A DNA stretch of 64,000 nt, taken from Astrothelium macrocarpum (lineage: Eukaryota; Ascomycota; Dothideomycetes; Trypetheliales; Trypetheliaceae). The position numbers and the translations under genes are program-made. The notes below the pieces were generated by a model. The model did not search any database and was not told where the DNA came from. It was given only the letters and a program-made list of their open reading frames with translations. Below are positions 1 to 12,349 of this stretch, piece after piece; the first letter of the stretch is position 1, and each line of letters begins with the position of its first letter. The DNA lies in contig JAGEMR010000065.1 of assembly GCA_021030915.1 (NCBI GenBank), forward strand, positions 98,851 through 162,850. The letters run 5' to 3'.

Positions 1-2409
1 GAAAGCCTTCCACTCCATTCCCAAAGATGGACATGTCTCCGCTACGCACGAGAAGAAGCAAATAGGTGAAAAATTGCCAAAAAAATATAGGATAAGCATT
101 CTCCCCCAACTGCCGAAGTGGCCGCGCGTAGCGAACAACAAAATATTCGAGCGGGCTGGGTGGCCTGATACCCTATGACAATAACAAATTCTAGAACCGA
201 GATCGAATATCATTGCAATTGAAGCTTCATCTCCGTGCCTGCATGTTCAGCTTCAACATGGGGGGGGTGGTGTGTGCTAATTCCTTCTAGCCCTATAGTG
301 CAATTTAGCAAGTTTACGAGGACCAGCGTCTCCAGAACTCTGGAAAACCAAAACATGGATTGCCAATTTATCCAGTCTCCCTGCACGCAGAAAGCGACAA
401 TGCCGCTTGACATGGTGTATACCACTAATCCTGAACCTGCGCCTGTGCCTCATCGAGGCATACATGTGAAAGACGCACCATCATCTGTCGTTTATGCGAT
501 GATATCACTCGGCTTGAGCCGGCTCCGTGACTGAGGTTCGAAAATGTCATGCCACTCTCTCAGGAACACTTATCACGTGGGGAAGTTAGAGAGAGTCACA
601 TGGGCGGTCCCTGTAGATGCACTTCATCGTACGATTGTTGTTGTTCGAGGCACCGGTGGAAGAGCGGTGACTAAAGTGAAGAACGGTGAATTTTCGGCGT
701 CTTTGGTTCAACGGCTCGCAAAGATAGTGCGTCCGTTTCCCTTGTCCCTTTCGATGAACAGTGAAATCTCCATGTGGCTCAGTAGCACGTTCGAATTGTT
801 TTCTAATTTCACTTCAGGCGACCATGTATGCTTTCATCTTTTTTTTTTTTTCATGAGTACTTCCGGTCAAAAGAGTCTTTGTAGGGTGACATTTGCGTAC
901 TGTCAATACGAATAATCATTGCTTAAGACTATAATCTTTCTACACGGGTTTCTGTGATTGAGGGACACAAGGTAATTTCATGAAACCGGAAAAGAATTCA
1001 TCCTGGTTGCGAGCATTCTCGAGGGCCATGCTTGAGAACAAGGCTTCGAGGAGATTATCCTGAGGTCAGTGATCTACTGTTGAAGGGGAATCGTGAATGA
1101 CCGTCCCATGCCAAGTCTGAAGCCAATTCAATCTATCTCGACTCGTGGTCCTATTACGGCATCATCGATAATATGGATAACGATAGGAGGGCATAGCTCA
1201 AAACTTACCTAATGGCACTAGTCAAGTAGCTTCAGGGCCTGTATGTTAGCTTTTCGGACTGGCTTGACAACCAACTTTTCCATCTCTTCCAAATCACGTC
1301 CTGTATTTTGATTGTGTATAGCGTCTCGTATCTGCACCATTGAAGTGATCACTGCCTAGATTCATTCGACGTGAAACTCACTAAACTTTGGAACCTTTGC
1401 TCGTAGACTTTTCTTCCCCGCGAAAGGATCGGAAACACTGAACAAGAGACTTAGGGTTTTGGAAAATCACCGTAGCCTTGCCCCTGAAAGAACCGAACTA
1501 GATGTATCCGGCAGAGATTGACAATGCAGTAGTTCGCAATATGACAATGCCTAAATATCCAAGCACAATTGCATCCTGGTTTTGATAAGAGCACATGGTG
1601 GGCGCTAAGAATACGAGAGCAGACGCCGTTAAAGGGGAAATTTTGAAATGGTCTATGCTTGCTAGGTACACACAGGTTCAGTAAAGTACAACTCCAAATT
1701 GGAAGGAGCGACGACTGATCGCCAGATCTCAACGCTCTCAGAGCTGTAAGATATTTGAAAGACCGTAAGAAAGGAATCGCTTGCAATACGCCTATCATGC
1801 AATAGAATCGAAAGTACCGTTCCTATCCAAACCGCTGTAGAACGAATGTCCTAGCTCTGAAATGCAAGGCACATGAAATGAATGCAAATCATGTCCTGGT
1901 ACAGTAACTGTAATCCCTGTTCCTCCAGCGAGACTTGGCTTTTCAACGGTCTCGAGCTCTGCTCGAGAAAAGTGACATAAAAAGCAAACGCAAATATTGC
2001 AAAAGCAAAGCAACGCTCACAATGTCCGACTCTGAATAAAGCGTAAATAAACACAAAGCGATAGACACAGCTGAGAAAGCAGGGATATTATCCAACAAGC
2101 TTGAGATACATGGGAATGGAAAATTAGGAGACAAAAGAATCCAAAACGTATACAGAATATAATGAAAAGTACACTGTGCCGTTCCGTTTTCTCCGACCAC
2201 TCAAACATTCCTGGGTTTCCCTATTTCCATCATCACGCATCAAGCAAAGGTATTACCAAAGAACCACCATGGCGACCAGCCAAATCATCATGTTGCAGTC
2301 GTCGTCGTCATTGCCGCGTATGTATTCTGAGGTTCCACAGATTGCGAAACATATATGCAAACGGCCGTGAAAAATAGCGGTGAATCATGTTTTCACTTTA
2401 GTCGATCTA
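1..2409. other. Intergenic, no gene recognised
   Basis: Open frames here are short, overlap one another on both strands and show no recognisable domain or convincing exon chain. The stretch contains a T-tract near 840-852 and otherwise unremarkable AT-rich sequence. The part just below 2410 is presumably the 3' untranslated region of the MYB gene. Confidence 0.5.
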
Positions 2410-3886
2410 TTAGTGCTTCGACTTGTTCTCTTCTCCACCACTACTGTCTGGCGTATGCAGCCTTTTGAAAGGTCTGCTGTCTTCGTATTCTTGCATGCAG
2501 CTGGAATGCATATGGCCATCAGAAACGCTGTACGGGCGCTTTAATTGTGGTCTAGGTTCAGTTGGAACAAATTGCTGGTTCCAGGCCAAGTGAGGAGATT
2601 CATTCGGCAGTATTTTGACGCTCTCTGCTCGACGCCGCGTACCTGATATGGCGTAGCTATTTCGCCGGCTGTGTGATGGCGTCAATGCTGGCATCGTGCT
2701 TGGCGGTGAGGCAAGCGGTGAAGGCCCCGCACTGGAAGGATATCCCGAGCAATTCGAAGGCATGACTGGAACCGAAGCTGATGACGAGTTCTGTGGAATG
2801 GAAGATACCGACGTGGAGATATTCGACAATTGGAAGATGGGAACATTGGCTCGGGCTGCCATTTCATGCTCGCCTAACTGCCAGTGCATGGCTTCGGCGG
2901 CTCGATACGGCATACAAAGCTCTTTGGCAACCTTTTCCCACATCTCCTTCTTGAATCTGTAGAAGTTTCAGTTTTCTGAGTAAGGCAATTGACTTGTTTT
3001 GATGTGATTGGTGGATAGCATGGGTCTGTGTCTCAAGAACCCAGAAGAACCCCAGAACCAGCCGAGGGAGAAATTTGAGGGGAATGAACAAAAAACTAAT
3101 ATGCAGAAGATTCATAATATTAAAGTAGAATGATCAGACATACCTCTCATAAAGTCTAGCCAATTTGTTCTTCTTCTCTTCGTCCCATTCAGATCGCCTC
3201 TCGATGTAATTCTGGTAGCGCAACCTGCAGCTAATCGCGCTCCTACCAGAAAGTCGCTTTGAGATATCCTCCCACTTCATGCCATTTCCGCGAAGTTGGA
3301 CGTTTAGCGCATCTTCCTCAGGAGTCCATTTGGTTTGCTTCTTTGCAGGTGACACGTCGCTAGAAACGGAGCGCTTGTGCGTAGCATTAGCCAGAGCAGC
3401 AGCGACTACAGGACCCAATGACGATGTTGACGAGGAGTGCCTGTGGTGCATATGAGAAAGGCCGTTTGCAATGGCAGGTCCAGCCTGAGATTGTTGTTGT
3501 TGAGAGTGTTGGCCATTTTCTCCAAAGTGTACTGCATAATCGGAGCCAGCAATGGATGTAGGAGTGGCATACGCACAAGTACCTCCATTGCCGTTGAAAG
3601 TTCTATATGCCTTTACGCTGGCGGGTGAGGAAGAACGAGACTTGACACTTAAATCCCCAGGCGACGAGGCCGGAGGGCGAGAGTCGAGAAGCAATGAGAT
3701 ATCCAGTTTGGCGGTGTTGCTGGAGTGAACTCCAGATGTTTGGTTAAGAATAATAGATTTCCTTTTTATTTTTTTCAGAAGCAGAATTCTCCTCTTTTCT
3801 TTCTTTTCGGGATTCGCGAGAGCAAAAGGCCGACCAGTTCGAGTAATATGTTCACAAAAGAAACAGGAACTTAGACGGTAATGCAA
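2410..3886 (-). CDS. Two-repeat MYB/SANT DNA-binding protein, N-terminus uncertain
   Basis: This is a fungal MYB-like transcription factor or chromatin protein. Two exons are clear: the upstream one ends at 3144 with donor GTATGT, and the second runs 2956 to 2410, giving a 187-bp intron (2957-3143). The join restores the frame through LARLYERFKKEMWEK. The first repeat starts at KWTPEEDALNVQLRGNGMKW and has the spaced tryptophans of a SANT domain; the second runs from EWDEEKKNKLARLYERF to AEAMHWQLGE and spans the intron. The N-terminal part and the C-terminal tail are Ser/Pro-rich and low in complexity, typical of fungal regulators. The true start is not settled. The frame is open to an ATG at 3886, but that segment is basic and unconserved-looking, and a good acceptor near 3735 (branch-like CTTAAC, then CTGGAG) suggests a further upstream exon. 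The target genes cannot be read from the sequence. Confidence 0.85.
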
Positions 3887-6607
3887 GATCCCGTACTAAA
3901 AACAGCAAGGTCACAGTCTAGCGTCACGGATACTAGAGATGTTTCTTTCTGGTTCTCGTTTATGCGCTTGAGAAGCTAACGGCTCACACACCCAAATTCG
4001 AGATTGCCAAATCGTGGAGCTTTCTTTGCCTCGGTCAGATATCCATGCAAGCACAAAGAGGAAACGTTGTGCAGCTGCTTGTTTCCAGAAAGGTGATGAG
4101 GCTCGAGACGAAACTTGGTGTGTTTTGAAGCGATTGGAAATGGCGTCACAAGGACGGTAGGGGATCCGAAGGGAGGGTTTAATACGGCAAGGCCGAGAGG
4201 GTTCTGATGAGACGACGAAGGATATAGGGAAAAGTATATTGGAATCATGTGGAAGAGGTGGACCTACTTTTGATGTAATAAGGCTGGGCTGTCAGCTCTT
4301 AGTGGGATGATCAATGCAGGAAACAGGACAGCTCGAATCTGACCCTGGCAAGAGATGGAAAGAGATAGCGCAGCAGAGGTACGGTAGTCCATTTGCCAAT
4401 CGAGCGACGGAAATGGCTCAGACTGGGCATGGGGCATCGATTCAAGACGCAAGAGACATGTTTGAGATAGTGGTCAACGCAGGTGATTGAGCGAACGGAG
4501 CTTTCCCGCGGTGCATCTGCACCAAACAGGTGGATAGCACCGGCTCACGCCATGGGGTCATGCTGAACATTTGGGCTTGCCAACCAGGATAATCTCAAGT
4601 TACAAAGGGATGCGGCTGGTCGGGATACCGAGTAGTGGTCGATCAAGCAAGCAGGCAAAGTTTAGTGCCTTCAAATCAAGACCCTTGACCTAGCCTTAAC
4701 TTAGAATGACGTTCTTGCTGCAGCTTTAACAACGTCCATACATGTTCCGGAAGCTTTGGCGATGATTGCTGCCCAAAGGGGGGCCACGCTGGTATTGCCA
4801 CCGGCCAGAGTGCGCTGTCAGTCTTTCCCAAAAAAAGTCAGCGGTGAGAATGTTTTCGTGCTCAATCGAGCGGACCAGAGCCCGATGCAAATGGGATGAA
4901 CTGGCAAACGTTGATCTACAGGGTAGTGGGTCTGCCATCTGCGAGATTCAAGCGCCGTAGATAGATGCGGTAGTTTCCAGCAAGGTCTGCCCGACCACAG
5001 GTCACTGTGCTGTCTCGTAATGGCAACCAAGAAGCGGCGTGCATAATGGCGGTGAAACCGCGGCATAACGAACTATCGACTCGTTGAAAGGATGGGAGGA
5101 AGTAGTCGAGCTAGCCTGCTCAGACTGTGTACCAGGAAATCAACCCATTTTGGAGAACACCTCCGTGGACTATCAAGAGCACAGCTCAACAGATCCCTGA
5201 CTCCACGTTGTGATGGGTGCGCTAAGATGTCAAATCTTGGAGCATGCTAGGAGCCTCAGGCGTGTCAGAGCTCTCTTGGGGTGAGCTATAGGCCTCAAGA
5301 AGGTTCAGAAGCTGTTCCAGCAGGGGCCCCGCAACGGGACGAGAATCAATGAGCTTGCCGAATCATCATCTCGTGTCCGGAAGCGCGTCAGAACTGCATA
5401 ATGGTAGGCTAAAAGATAGTGACGACCCAAATACGATAGAAAACGCCGCTTGACGCGGATCCAATTACTGTGTCGGTCCAGCACAGCTAAGAGGAACAAA
5501 AGTGGGCGCCCGCAGCCGATGGGACCATCTACCCGCGGTGCATTTCTGGGCTGCGTCCCTGTCATCGCGACATCCATTATTCAATGTGTTTCGCCGCCTG
5601 GTCCATGCAGTCCGGCACATTGACCGAGCAGGGAATCCCTAAGGGGCCGGCTTAGGGTTCGTCCATTCCAACCTTGCCAAGCTCAGACTGGCTGATGAAC
5701 GTACTGAGAAAACAAGCCATTTCGTTTGACTGTTTGCGCATAAATAATATTCAGCATTAAATAACGCCAATGGTGGCTCATGAAGAGACAGGATGAGCCT
5801 GTTCACCACACGAGACGTCAGTGCCTCATTACAGTGGCTGACCAAACAAACGACACAGGGCTGGAACTCCAAGGTGTCAAGAACGTTTGGAGAGCACCTT
5901 TGGAGAGCCGAGGTTGGCTCACGGCACAATTCAAACCGTGAGCACAGATCGGATTGAACGCTCTTTGACATGTTTCGTCTGTCCTCACACTGTTCATCAT
6001 GTGCAAGGAGAGGCTTGTTGCAGCTGCTGCTGTGCGAAAAGCATCCACGTCACACCTTATCACATTTAAGAGGTGCCAGAAGGCAAGATTCGCTGCGAGC
6101 TAGTTTTGCCAAGACCTATTTAGCCAGCTCGCCTTTTTTCGAAGAGGGGCTAATTGTCGTTCCCGGTTCTACTTACGTGAGAATGCAAATTACTCAATGT
6201 AGTTATTTTGCTGCCAAAGACCTTCAAATAGAGTTTACTGGTCATGTCAGTTGGATTAGCGACAGCACGGAGTATTTCTCATTCCTGTTTAGTGCCGGCG
6301 TTAGCATCCAAACGAGGCTGATCAAGTCAGCATCGACACGAATACCGGAATCTGCAAATCGAGCATCATTCGGGTCCGCCCGAATCAGATCGAGTTTCTT
6401 TCCTCATCTGTAAGGCTTTACCCCAGATACCTAGTGCCACTTTCCCGCGGGCCAGCCAAGCCTCACTCGCCAAAGTGCCCCAACGACGAAGAATCCACCA
6501 TTCATGTGCATCCGCATGATTACCACGAGCCGGTCGATCCTGCAGCAGTCTCAGCCTCTTCGCGAAATCCAGGCCGGCATCAATCTTGGCCAAAACAAGT
6601 ATCGTCA
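3887..6607. other. Long intergenic region, no gene recognised
   Basis: About 2.7 kb with only short overlapping open frames on both strands and no recognisable domain. It presumably holds the upstream region, and perhaps an unfound first exon, of the MYB gene, plus the promoter of the tubulin cofactor gene. Confidence 0.5.
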
Positions 6608-7609
6608 ATGTCGCATCGAACCACTGTGGACGTGCCGCTGCTGGTTCGTTCCGAGAACTCATCCTCAGAACGTCGCGTTTCACCATTGTGGACTATCCAT
6701 CAATTCAAGTCTCGACTAGAGCCTATTACCGGCATTCCAACGTCATTTCAGAGGTTGACCTTGGGCTCCGGATCTGGACGGGTACTGGAGGTCGATGATG
6801 AGGAGGTTTCGACTTTGGAAGCCTGGGCACTTCGGCCGTATTCTGAGATCTATGTATGTTCCTCTACTTTTGATCTTCCCGTACTATGTCGATCTTAAAA
6901 TCGAATCGGATGAGAAAGCCGATATTATGTCATTTCCGCATTTCAACCTCGAACGCTTGTCCATGAGGCTCAAGCCTCCGAAATGAGAGGCTGATTCTCA
7001 CGTGCCTCCACGTGTGTTTAGCTGCCTCGACACATATACTAGGCTGGAGCAGCGCAAGCCATTTTTACGCCTTTGGCTGAGAACCTTCTGAGAGCCTTGA
7101 GTAATGCTCATCTCGGAAACTAGGTGCATGACACACGTCCCATTTCAGCCCGTACCAACTTTAATGATCTGGAATCTATCAAAAAGTATGAAATGCCGAC
7201 AGAAGAATACGAGGCGCGTTCTGACAGCGTTTTGGCATGGAAAAAATCACAGAAGCTTGGCCGTTTCGACCCTAACGCCATGAGTGTAGAAGACCAGAAA
7301 ATCCAGATACTTCAGGAAGAGGTCGCTGAGAGGGGAATATCGACTGGGAAACGCTGCCGTCTATTATCATCAACGGACGATCGACGTGGGGCCGTTAGCT
7401 ATATTGGCGATGTCGCCCAGATTCCTGGTGTCGGTACCTGGATAGGGGTCACTCTTGATGAACCTACTGGCAAAAACGACGGCTCCATTGGAGGCCAACG
7501 CTACTTTGACTGTAAGCAAAACTATGGCGTTTTTGTTCGGCCCGAGCGCATCGAGATTGGTGATTTCCCACCAGAAGATTTTGATGAGGAGATGATGGAG
7601 GAAATTTGA
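6608..7609 (+). CDS. ALF1: Tubulin-folding cofactor B (CAP-Gly protein)
   Basis: Cofactor B binds alpha-tubulin after chaperonin release and passes it on in the tubulin heterodimer assembly pathway in the cytosol. Exons are 6608-6853 and 7124-7609, with donor GTATGT and acceptor TAG; the product is 243 aa, the usual size for fungal homologues. Residues 1-82 form the ubiquitin-like domain, starting MSHRTTVDVPLLV and ending at SEIY where the intron falls. A central charged segment includes the family-typical SVLAWKKSQKLGRFDP. Residues about 155-225 are the CAP-Gly domain, with GKNDGSIGGQRYF as the core motif. The acidic C-terminus ends MMEEI, similar to the EEF-type tail that contacts CAP-Gly grooves. 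The ATG at 6608 was chosen because the upstream in-frame residues do not resemble the family. The 270-bp intron is long for this window. Confidence 0.93.
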
Positions 7610-8514
7610 ACGGCTCGGCAAATAATCTCCGACAATAGAGCGACACCAGTAGCGAGGGGAGCCGGCTGGGTCGAAGTCCTTGAATCTAAACATAGGAGTG
7701 CAAAAAAAGCTAATTGTAGAAATCTTATTCCAAACCGGCTCACATTACAATTGGAGCAGACATGAGTACCCAAACACCTCGCTTTGCATCAATACAATCC
7801 AATATGTAAATAACAGAACTCAAAGCACGAAAGCGTATGCACTGATGTAGATGCATCCCACTCCTGCAATTATGCGTAATCCTCGTCTCTCGTCGCTTGA
7901 ATTTCGCAACTTTGGCCGAAGAAGATTTTTGCTTCGCGCGTTGTACTCTCATTTCGAACCGCATAATTATTCCCTACAACCAATCAATGTCAGACGTGGT
8001 CAGATAAACAGATAAGAAGCCAATGAGGCGAGCAAGCTGCACAACGTGGAAGAAAAGGAAAAGAATCTGCGAAAGTGTATAAATAAAACATGTAGTTCAG
8101 ATCGAACCAGGCAAGATTGCAAGCGAGGCAATTGCCTTATGCATCCGGCATTGTGGCAAACCCATGCAAAGGTCAGCCCAGCGCGCCCGGTTTGCAAAAA
8201 CGTGCGTCGTGGGGGTCCCCATGCAGTAACATCTGCAGGAGCAGGCGGCGGGATCTGGAGCAATGAAAACGTCACATCGGAGCGAGCCTCCCGTGACGCC
8301 ATTCAATGCACAGCTTTTTCGCAGAGCCCAAGACCCAGTGGTATGGTAGAACGGTAGGGAAAAGCAAAGCTTAAAAAAAGAAACACAAAAGTCGTCTCGC
8401 CTCATAGGATTGGAGACCCTGGATTGGGCTGCTGGGACCCTGAATGATAAGGCAAACCCCACCCATAATAATAAACACCAGCATACACGAGCTGCACAGC
8501 TGTAATGATAGAAT
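7610..8514. other. Convergent intergenic region
   Basis: Lies between the ends of the tubulin cofactor gene (plus) and the Mif2 gene (minus). It should hold both 3' untranslated regions. It may also contain a last small exon of Mif2 that I could not identify, because the cupin domain of Mif2 appears to end early at 8515-8553. Confidence 0.5.
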
Positions 8515-10830
8515 TCAAGGGCATCCTTGAAAATTTTCTTTTGACAACGTACCTCGAGGAACCTGAAAGACACCACCCTTTCCAATACTGAGTTGGTGGT
8601 CCGCCAGCTGTAAGGTGACGCGACCGGCATGCATGAAGAATACCATCTGCATCTTCCTTGAGTTCTTGACCTTCTTGAAACCACCTGGGGGCAGCTCCAA
8701 TATTCCACAACCGAAGAATGGCAGGGCGAGAATCTTTGCGTAGCGGAAATTCGCCGACGCCACGTCCCTGGTCAAGAATGACGTCGATGCGAATGCGATA
8801 TCTAAAGCCCCAAAGATCAGTCAGGGATCATTCGTCAATAGCCATCTCAAGTGGCCAGAGCGTGGGGGTCAGGTTGATCGGTTAAACGGGGGATGTCTAA
8901 ACGTACCAATTTCAATTTGGTCTCTTGTCGCAGCCTCTAGATAGCCGTCATAATTTCGCACCAACCCTGTGAACGTACCACCATTCTCTTCCCACTCATC
9001 CAATTGATCTTCTTCTTCCTTTTCCTCGGAACGTCTTCGACTTTGCTGCCGGCTATCAGCATCACCATCTTCGTCCTCGTCGCCGTCCTCGTCTTCATCA
9101 ATGCTCTGCAGCCGACCCACTTTCCTTCTCGCGGGCTTTCGGCCCGGTTTACTGTGCCTTGACGGCTGCTGCACCTCTTGTGCCCGCGTTACTCCCGTTA
9201 TCTCCCCCTTGTTATATTCGTAGCCCTCGTTCAGCCACCATTTGAAGGGCTTCACGCTGGTCCTACCGGATCGCGTCATGCGGGCACCATCCTCCTCGAC
9301 GGGTGTGCCCTGTCGCAGAAGTGTCAGGGTGCGGCGCGCAGGGCGCTTAAAGCCAGATGTTGTAGATGGTGCGGCGGAAGGGGCGCGTGAATTCGCCCTG
9401 GAAGTTCCACGAGAGGGAGGTCTGTAGGAAGGTCCATGGGAGGAGTTTTCTTGCTCTTCGCCGTTCAATGCAGAGTCTTGAGAATCCCTATCGCGTTCGA
9501 GCGGAGGTGGTCGGGCTGTCTTCTGCTTCTTTCCCGGTGGTTGCATTGTCTGGTGATCTCGTCGAGGACGGCCTCGTTTCTTGCTTGATTGTTGTGATTG
9601 CGGTTGCGCAGACTCCCGGCCAGCGAATTCGCCTCGATCTTGAGTTTGGTATCGAACCCCGTCTTCAGACTCAGATTCCGCTTGTACTTCACGTTGAGCT
9701 CCTGACTGTGTATCCTCTTCAGCGCGTACTGTAACGGGATGCTTCCTTGGCCTTCCTCGCGGACTTGGTCTTGCGTTCTGCGCTGGTGAAATTTCGCTCA
9801 AAGTGTCGTCCTTTTGAGACGTCTCAACACTGGCTCCGGATTTCCGGCCTGGTTTCCTGTGCGGTCTCTTGAATTCCTTGGATGATACCGGGTTTTCTTG
9901 GTTCTGTATTTCATTAACCACTTCAGCGGTTGCGGGCATTTGTTTTCCTTTGCCTTTATCCTCGGCTGGTGCATGGGTTGCATTAGCAGACTCTTGTAGA
10001 AGTACAGGATCGATTACTATATCGTTGTGTACTATGTCTATGGAGTCATCGGCGTTGAATATCGGAAGACTGCCGTCCACTTGGTCGTAATACGGTGCTT
10101 GCAATTCTTGATTTTGATAAGCCAAAGTGTCCCGTTCTCCATTCACACTCGCTTGTGGTGAACTTTCAATGGCGAAAGTGTCCCTGCCCTTTTCGGCGGC
10201 AATATCATTGAGCACATCAGATGGCTGCTGTGGGCTTTGCTCAATGCTTGGAGTTATGTCATTTATGGAGTAGTCTAACTTGGGACTGGCGCTTGGAGGA
10301 GGTGTTGCTTCAATTCCATTTTCCTTATTGCGACTTGGTGGCCCGATTGAGGGTGGTCTTCTTGGTGATGAGCCGAGCGATGTTTTTATAGGTGAGCGAG
10401 CCGGAGGAGGCAACCGAGTCTTAGCATTACCATTTAGCTTTTTGTGACTAAGGGATCTCGTAGGGCCTCGCATAGAATCTAAAGTACACAATTAATATTC
10501 TATAGTCACATCGGGATTTTGTAATCTTATATCAGACGCCACCTACTTTGTGTAGCTTCGGCTACTTCCGACGAGGGGAGTATCTTTTCTGCATTGTTGC
10601 TGGGTTTGGGAGGTGACTTCTCGGGCGAAGAGAAGATACCGTCAATTGGCTCAAGACCGTCTGCATCTCGTATTCCAGTATCTTCGAGAGTTATTCCAGT
10701 CTTTCTATGTATAGCCTCAGTAATCAAAGCCACAACGAACGATGCGCCCAACAACCCACCTTCCCTGCTTCCCCACATCAAAATAGTTGTTTTCTCGCTT
10801 TTTCCCTCGAGGAGTTGTCGCAGACGGCAT
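8515..10830 (-). CDS. mif2: Mif2/CENP-C kinetochore protein
   Basis: CENP-C is the inner-kinetochore protein that binds CENP-A nucleosomes and dimerises through a C-terminal cupin. I read exons 10760-10830, 10547-10704, 8907-10478 and 8515-8801 (introns 55, 68 and 105 bp), which sum to 695 codons in one frame. The 71-nt first exon encodes MPSATTPRGKKRENNYFDVG and is too short to stand out as an open frame. Residues 25-60 hold the conserved N-terminal block KTGITLEDTGIRDADGLEP. A long Pro/Ser/charged, disordered middle follows, then the CENP-C motif (RSGRTSVKPFKWWLNEGYEY) near residue 480, an acidic run, and the cupin start (IAFASTSFLTRDVASANFRY through LPPGG and SIGKGGVFQVPRG). The cupin's last strands are missing: the frame stops 12 codons after VPRG, or a donor GTACGT at 8547-8552 leads to an exon I could not find. 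The gene is divergent from RNase H2A. Confidence 0.92.
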
Positions 10831-11161
10831 GGCGCGAGAATTGGCGGAGACAGGTTGTAGAGGACGCGAACGATTCATATGGAAAGAGCGTGCTAAAGAT
10901 GTTGTGATCTCATTCGCGCTTCAAAGTCGGGGCGCATGGAGTGATGGAAGGTCTCCAAATCACGATGTTGATGCGTCGCCACATGCGGACTAGTCTTATC
11001 CGGCCCGGCCGTTGATCCGCGACGCGTCCAGGCGCGTACTCCACCATCAGAAGGGTCAACATATCCATCCAAGTCCTACTGCCGCTCTGTCCTAAAGTAG
11101 ATTTCTTGTGCGAATTGGTTCAATAGGTTTCATATCGAATTTAAGGATTTCTGAAATAAAC
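10831..11161. promoter_or_regulatory. Shared divergent promoter of mif2 and rnh201
   Basis: A 331-bp region separates the two start codons. It contains ACGCGT at 11022-11027, the MluI cell-cycle box bound by the MBF factor in yeasts, followed by a second GC-rich core (GGCGCG) about 10 bp on. Both neighbours act around DNA replication and chromosome segregation, so S-phase control is a reasonable inference but not shown. Confidence 0.5.
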
Positions 11162-12349
11162 ATGGAAGAACTTGAATCTCAAGACATTCCACATGGATCC
11201 CAAGACATTGCCAAGGAAACACCATCCAATGACGTCTTCATTGCACCCTCAATCGATCGCAGAAGAATCTTATCTGGGGACTCCTACTCACATTTCTCCC
11301 CCCTCCCGGAAGTTCTTACTAGTGATGTGGAGACCGAATGTGTATTGGGAATTGACGAAGCAGGAAGGGGACCAGTGTTAGGTAGATCACTCTTCATGTG
11401 TTTATGCCATATGTGTTGAATTGCTATTCAAGTTTCATACAGCGTTAACTGTGCCATAGGCCCCATGGTGTATTCTCTTTTCTATCTACCTTTGCCCCTT
11501 CATCACTCTCTCCTTGCTGAAACTCACCATTTCGACGACTCCAAAGTTCTAACTCCTTCTGTTCGTTCATCTCTAATGGAGCGACTTTGTTCATCCAACA
11601 CGGACTTGTATAAATACTGCGGTTGGGCGACGACAATCATGTCCGCTCGCGATATTTCTGCTGGCATGTTGAGGCCAATTGGAACTTATAACCTCAATGC
11701 ACAGGCCATGGACGCAACTATCGAATTGCTTAGAAAGGTCTTAGACAAGGGTGTTCATGTCAAAGAAGTGTATATTGACACCATTGGATCTCCGGCCATT
11801 TATCAGAAGAAACTTGAGAGGATATTCCCAACTCTACAAATAACTGTAGCGAAGAAAGCAGATTCACTATACCCATGTGTTTCTGCAGCTTCTGTATGCG
11901 CCAAAGTTACAAGAGATGCCGCATTGGACGTTTTATCTGACACGTACAAGGTAGACGCAAACGTAAAGTAAGTGGAGGATTGCCCCCTCTGCCAATTTGA
12001 TTTCAATCGATTCTTACGCACTACAAACAGTTCCCAATCGACCAGTCAAGAGTCTTCATCAGTCAGTACTGGATGGGGTTCTGGTTATCCATCAGATGCA
12101 CGCTGTTCAACGTGGCTGAAACAAAACATGGATCCCGTATTTGGCTGGGGTCCGGAATGTAGATTTAGCTGGGATACTGCGAAAAAATTGCTTGAGGCCA
12201 AAGAACTCGCGCCGAGAGTCAACTGGCCTATAGAAGATGAAGATGACGACATGAAAATTACCAACTTCCTTCCAACAGCAGAGGATGGAGAGAGAGCGAA
12301 TGAACTATCTGGTTGGTTTGGAAGGCATGTCACTGAGACTGTCTTTTAG
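11162..12349 (+). CDS. rnh201: Ribonuclease H2 catalytic subunit A
   Basis: RNase H2 removes single ribonucleotides and RNA-DNA hybrids from the genome; this is its catalytic subunit in the nuclear three-subunit complex. Exons are 11162-11381, 11460-11967 and 12031-12349 (introns 78 and 63 bp), totalling 348 aa. The catalytic DEDD set is visible: GIDEAGRGPVLGPMVY, which spans the first intron, supplies the first Asp and the Glu; VYIDTIG supplies the third acid; ADSLYPCVSAASVCAKVTRD carries the last Asp and the lysine-rich substrate loop. The C-terminal region has the fungal GWGSGYPSDARCSTWL block, which starts just after the second intron. The ATG at 11162 precedes a short acidic leader. A further in-frame ATG at 11108 adds residues that do not resemble the family. 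Confidence 0.95.

Noticed and set aside
544..915. 123-codon plus-strand open frame
   Set aside because: Contains a phenylalanine run from a T-tract and no domain; composition is like the surrounding noncoding DNA.
6434..6607. Upstream ATG for tubulin cofactor B
   Set aside because: The extra 58 residues do not resemble the ubiquitin-like domain start of the family.
8097..8708. 203-codon minus-strand frame beside the Mif2 end
   Set aside because: It is a different frame across the cupin exon; its residues do not match the expected end of the domain.
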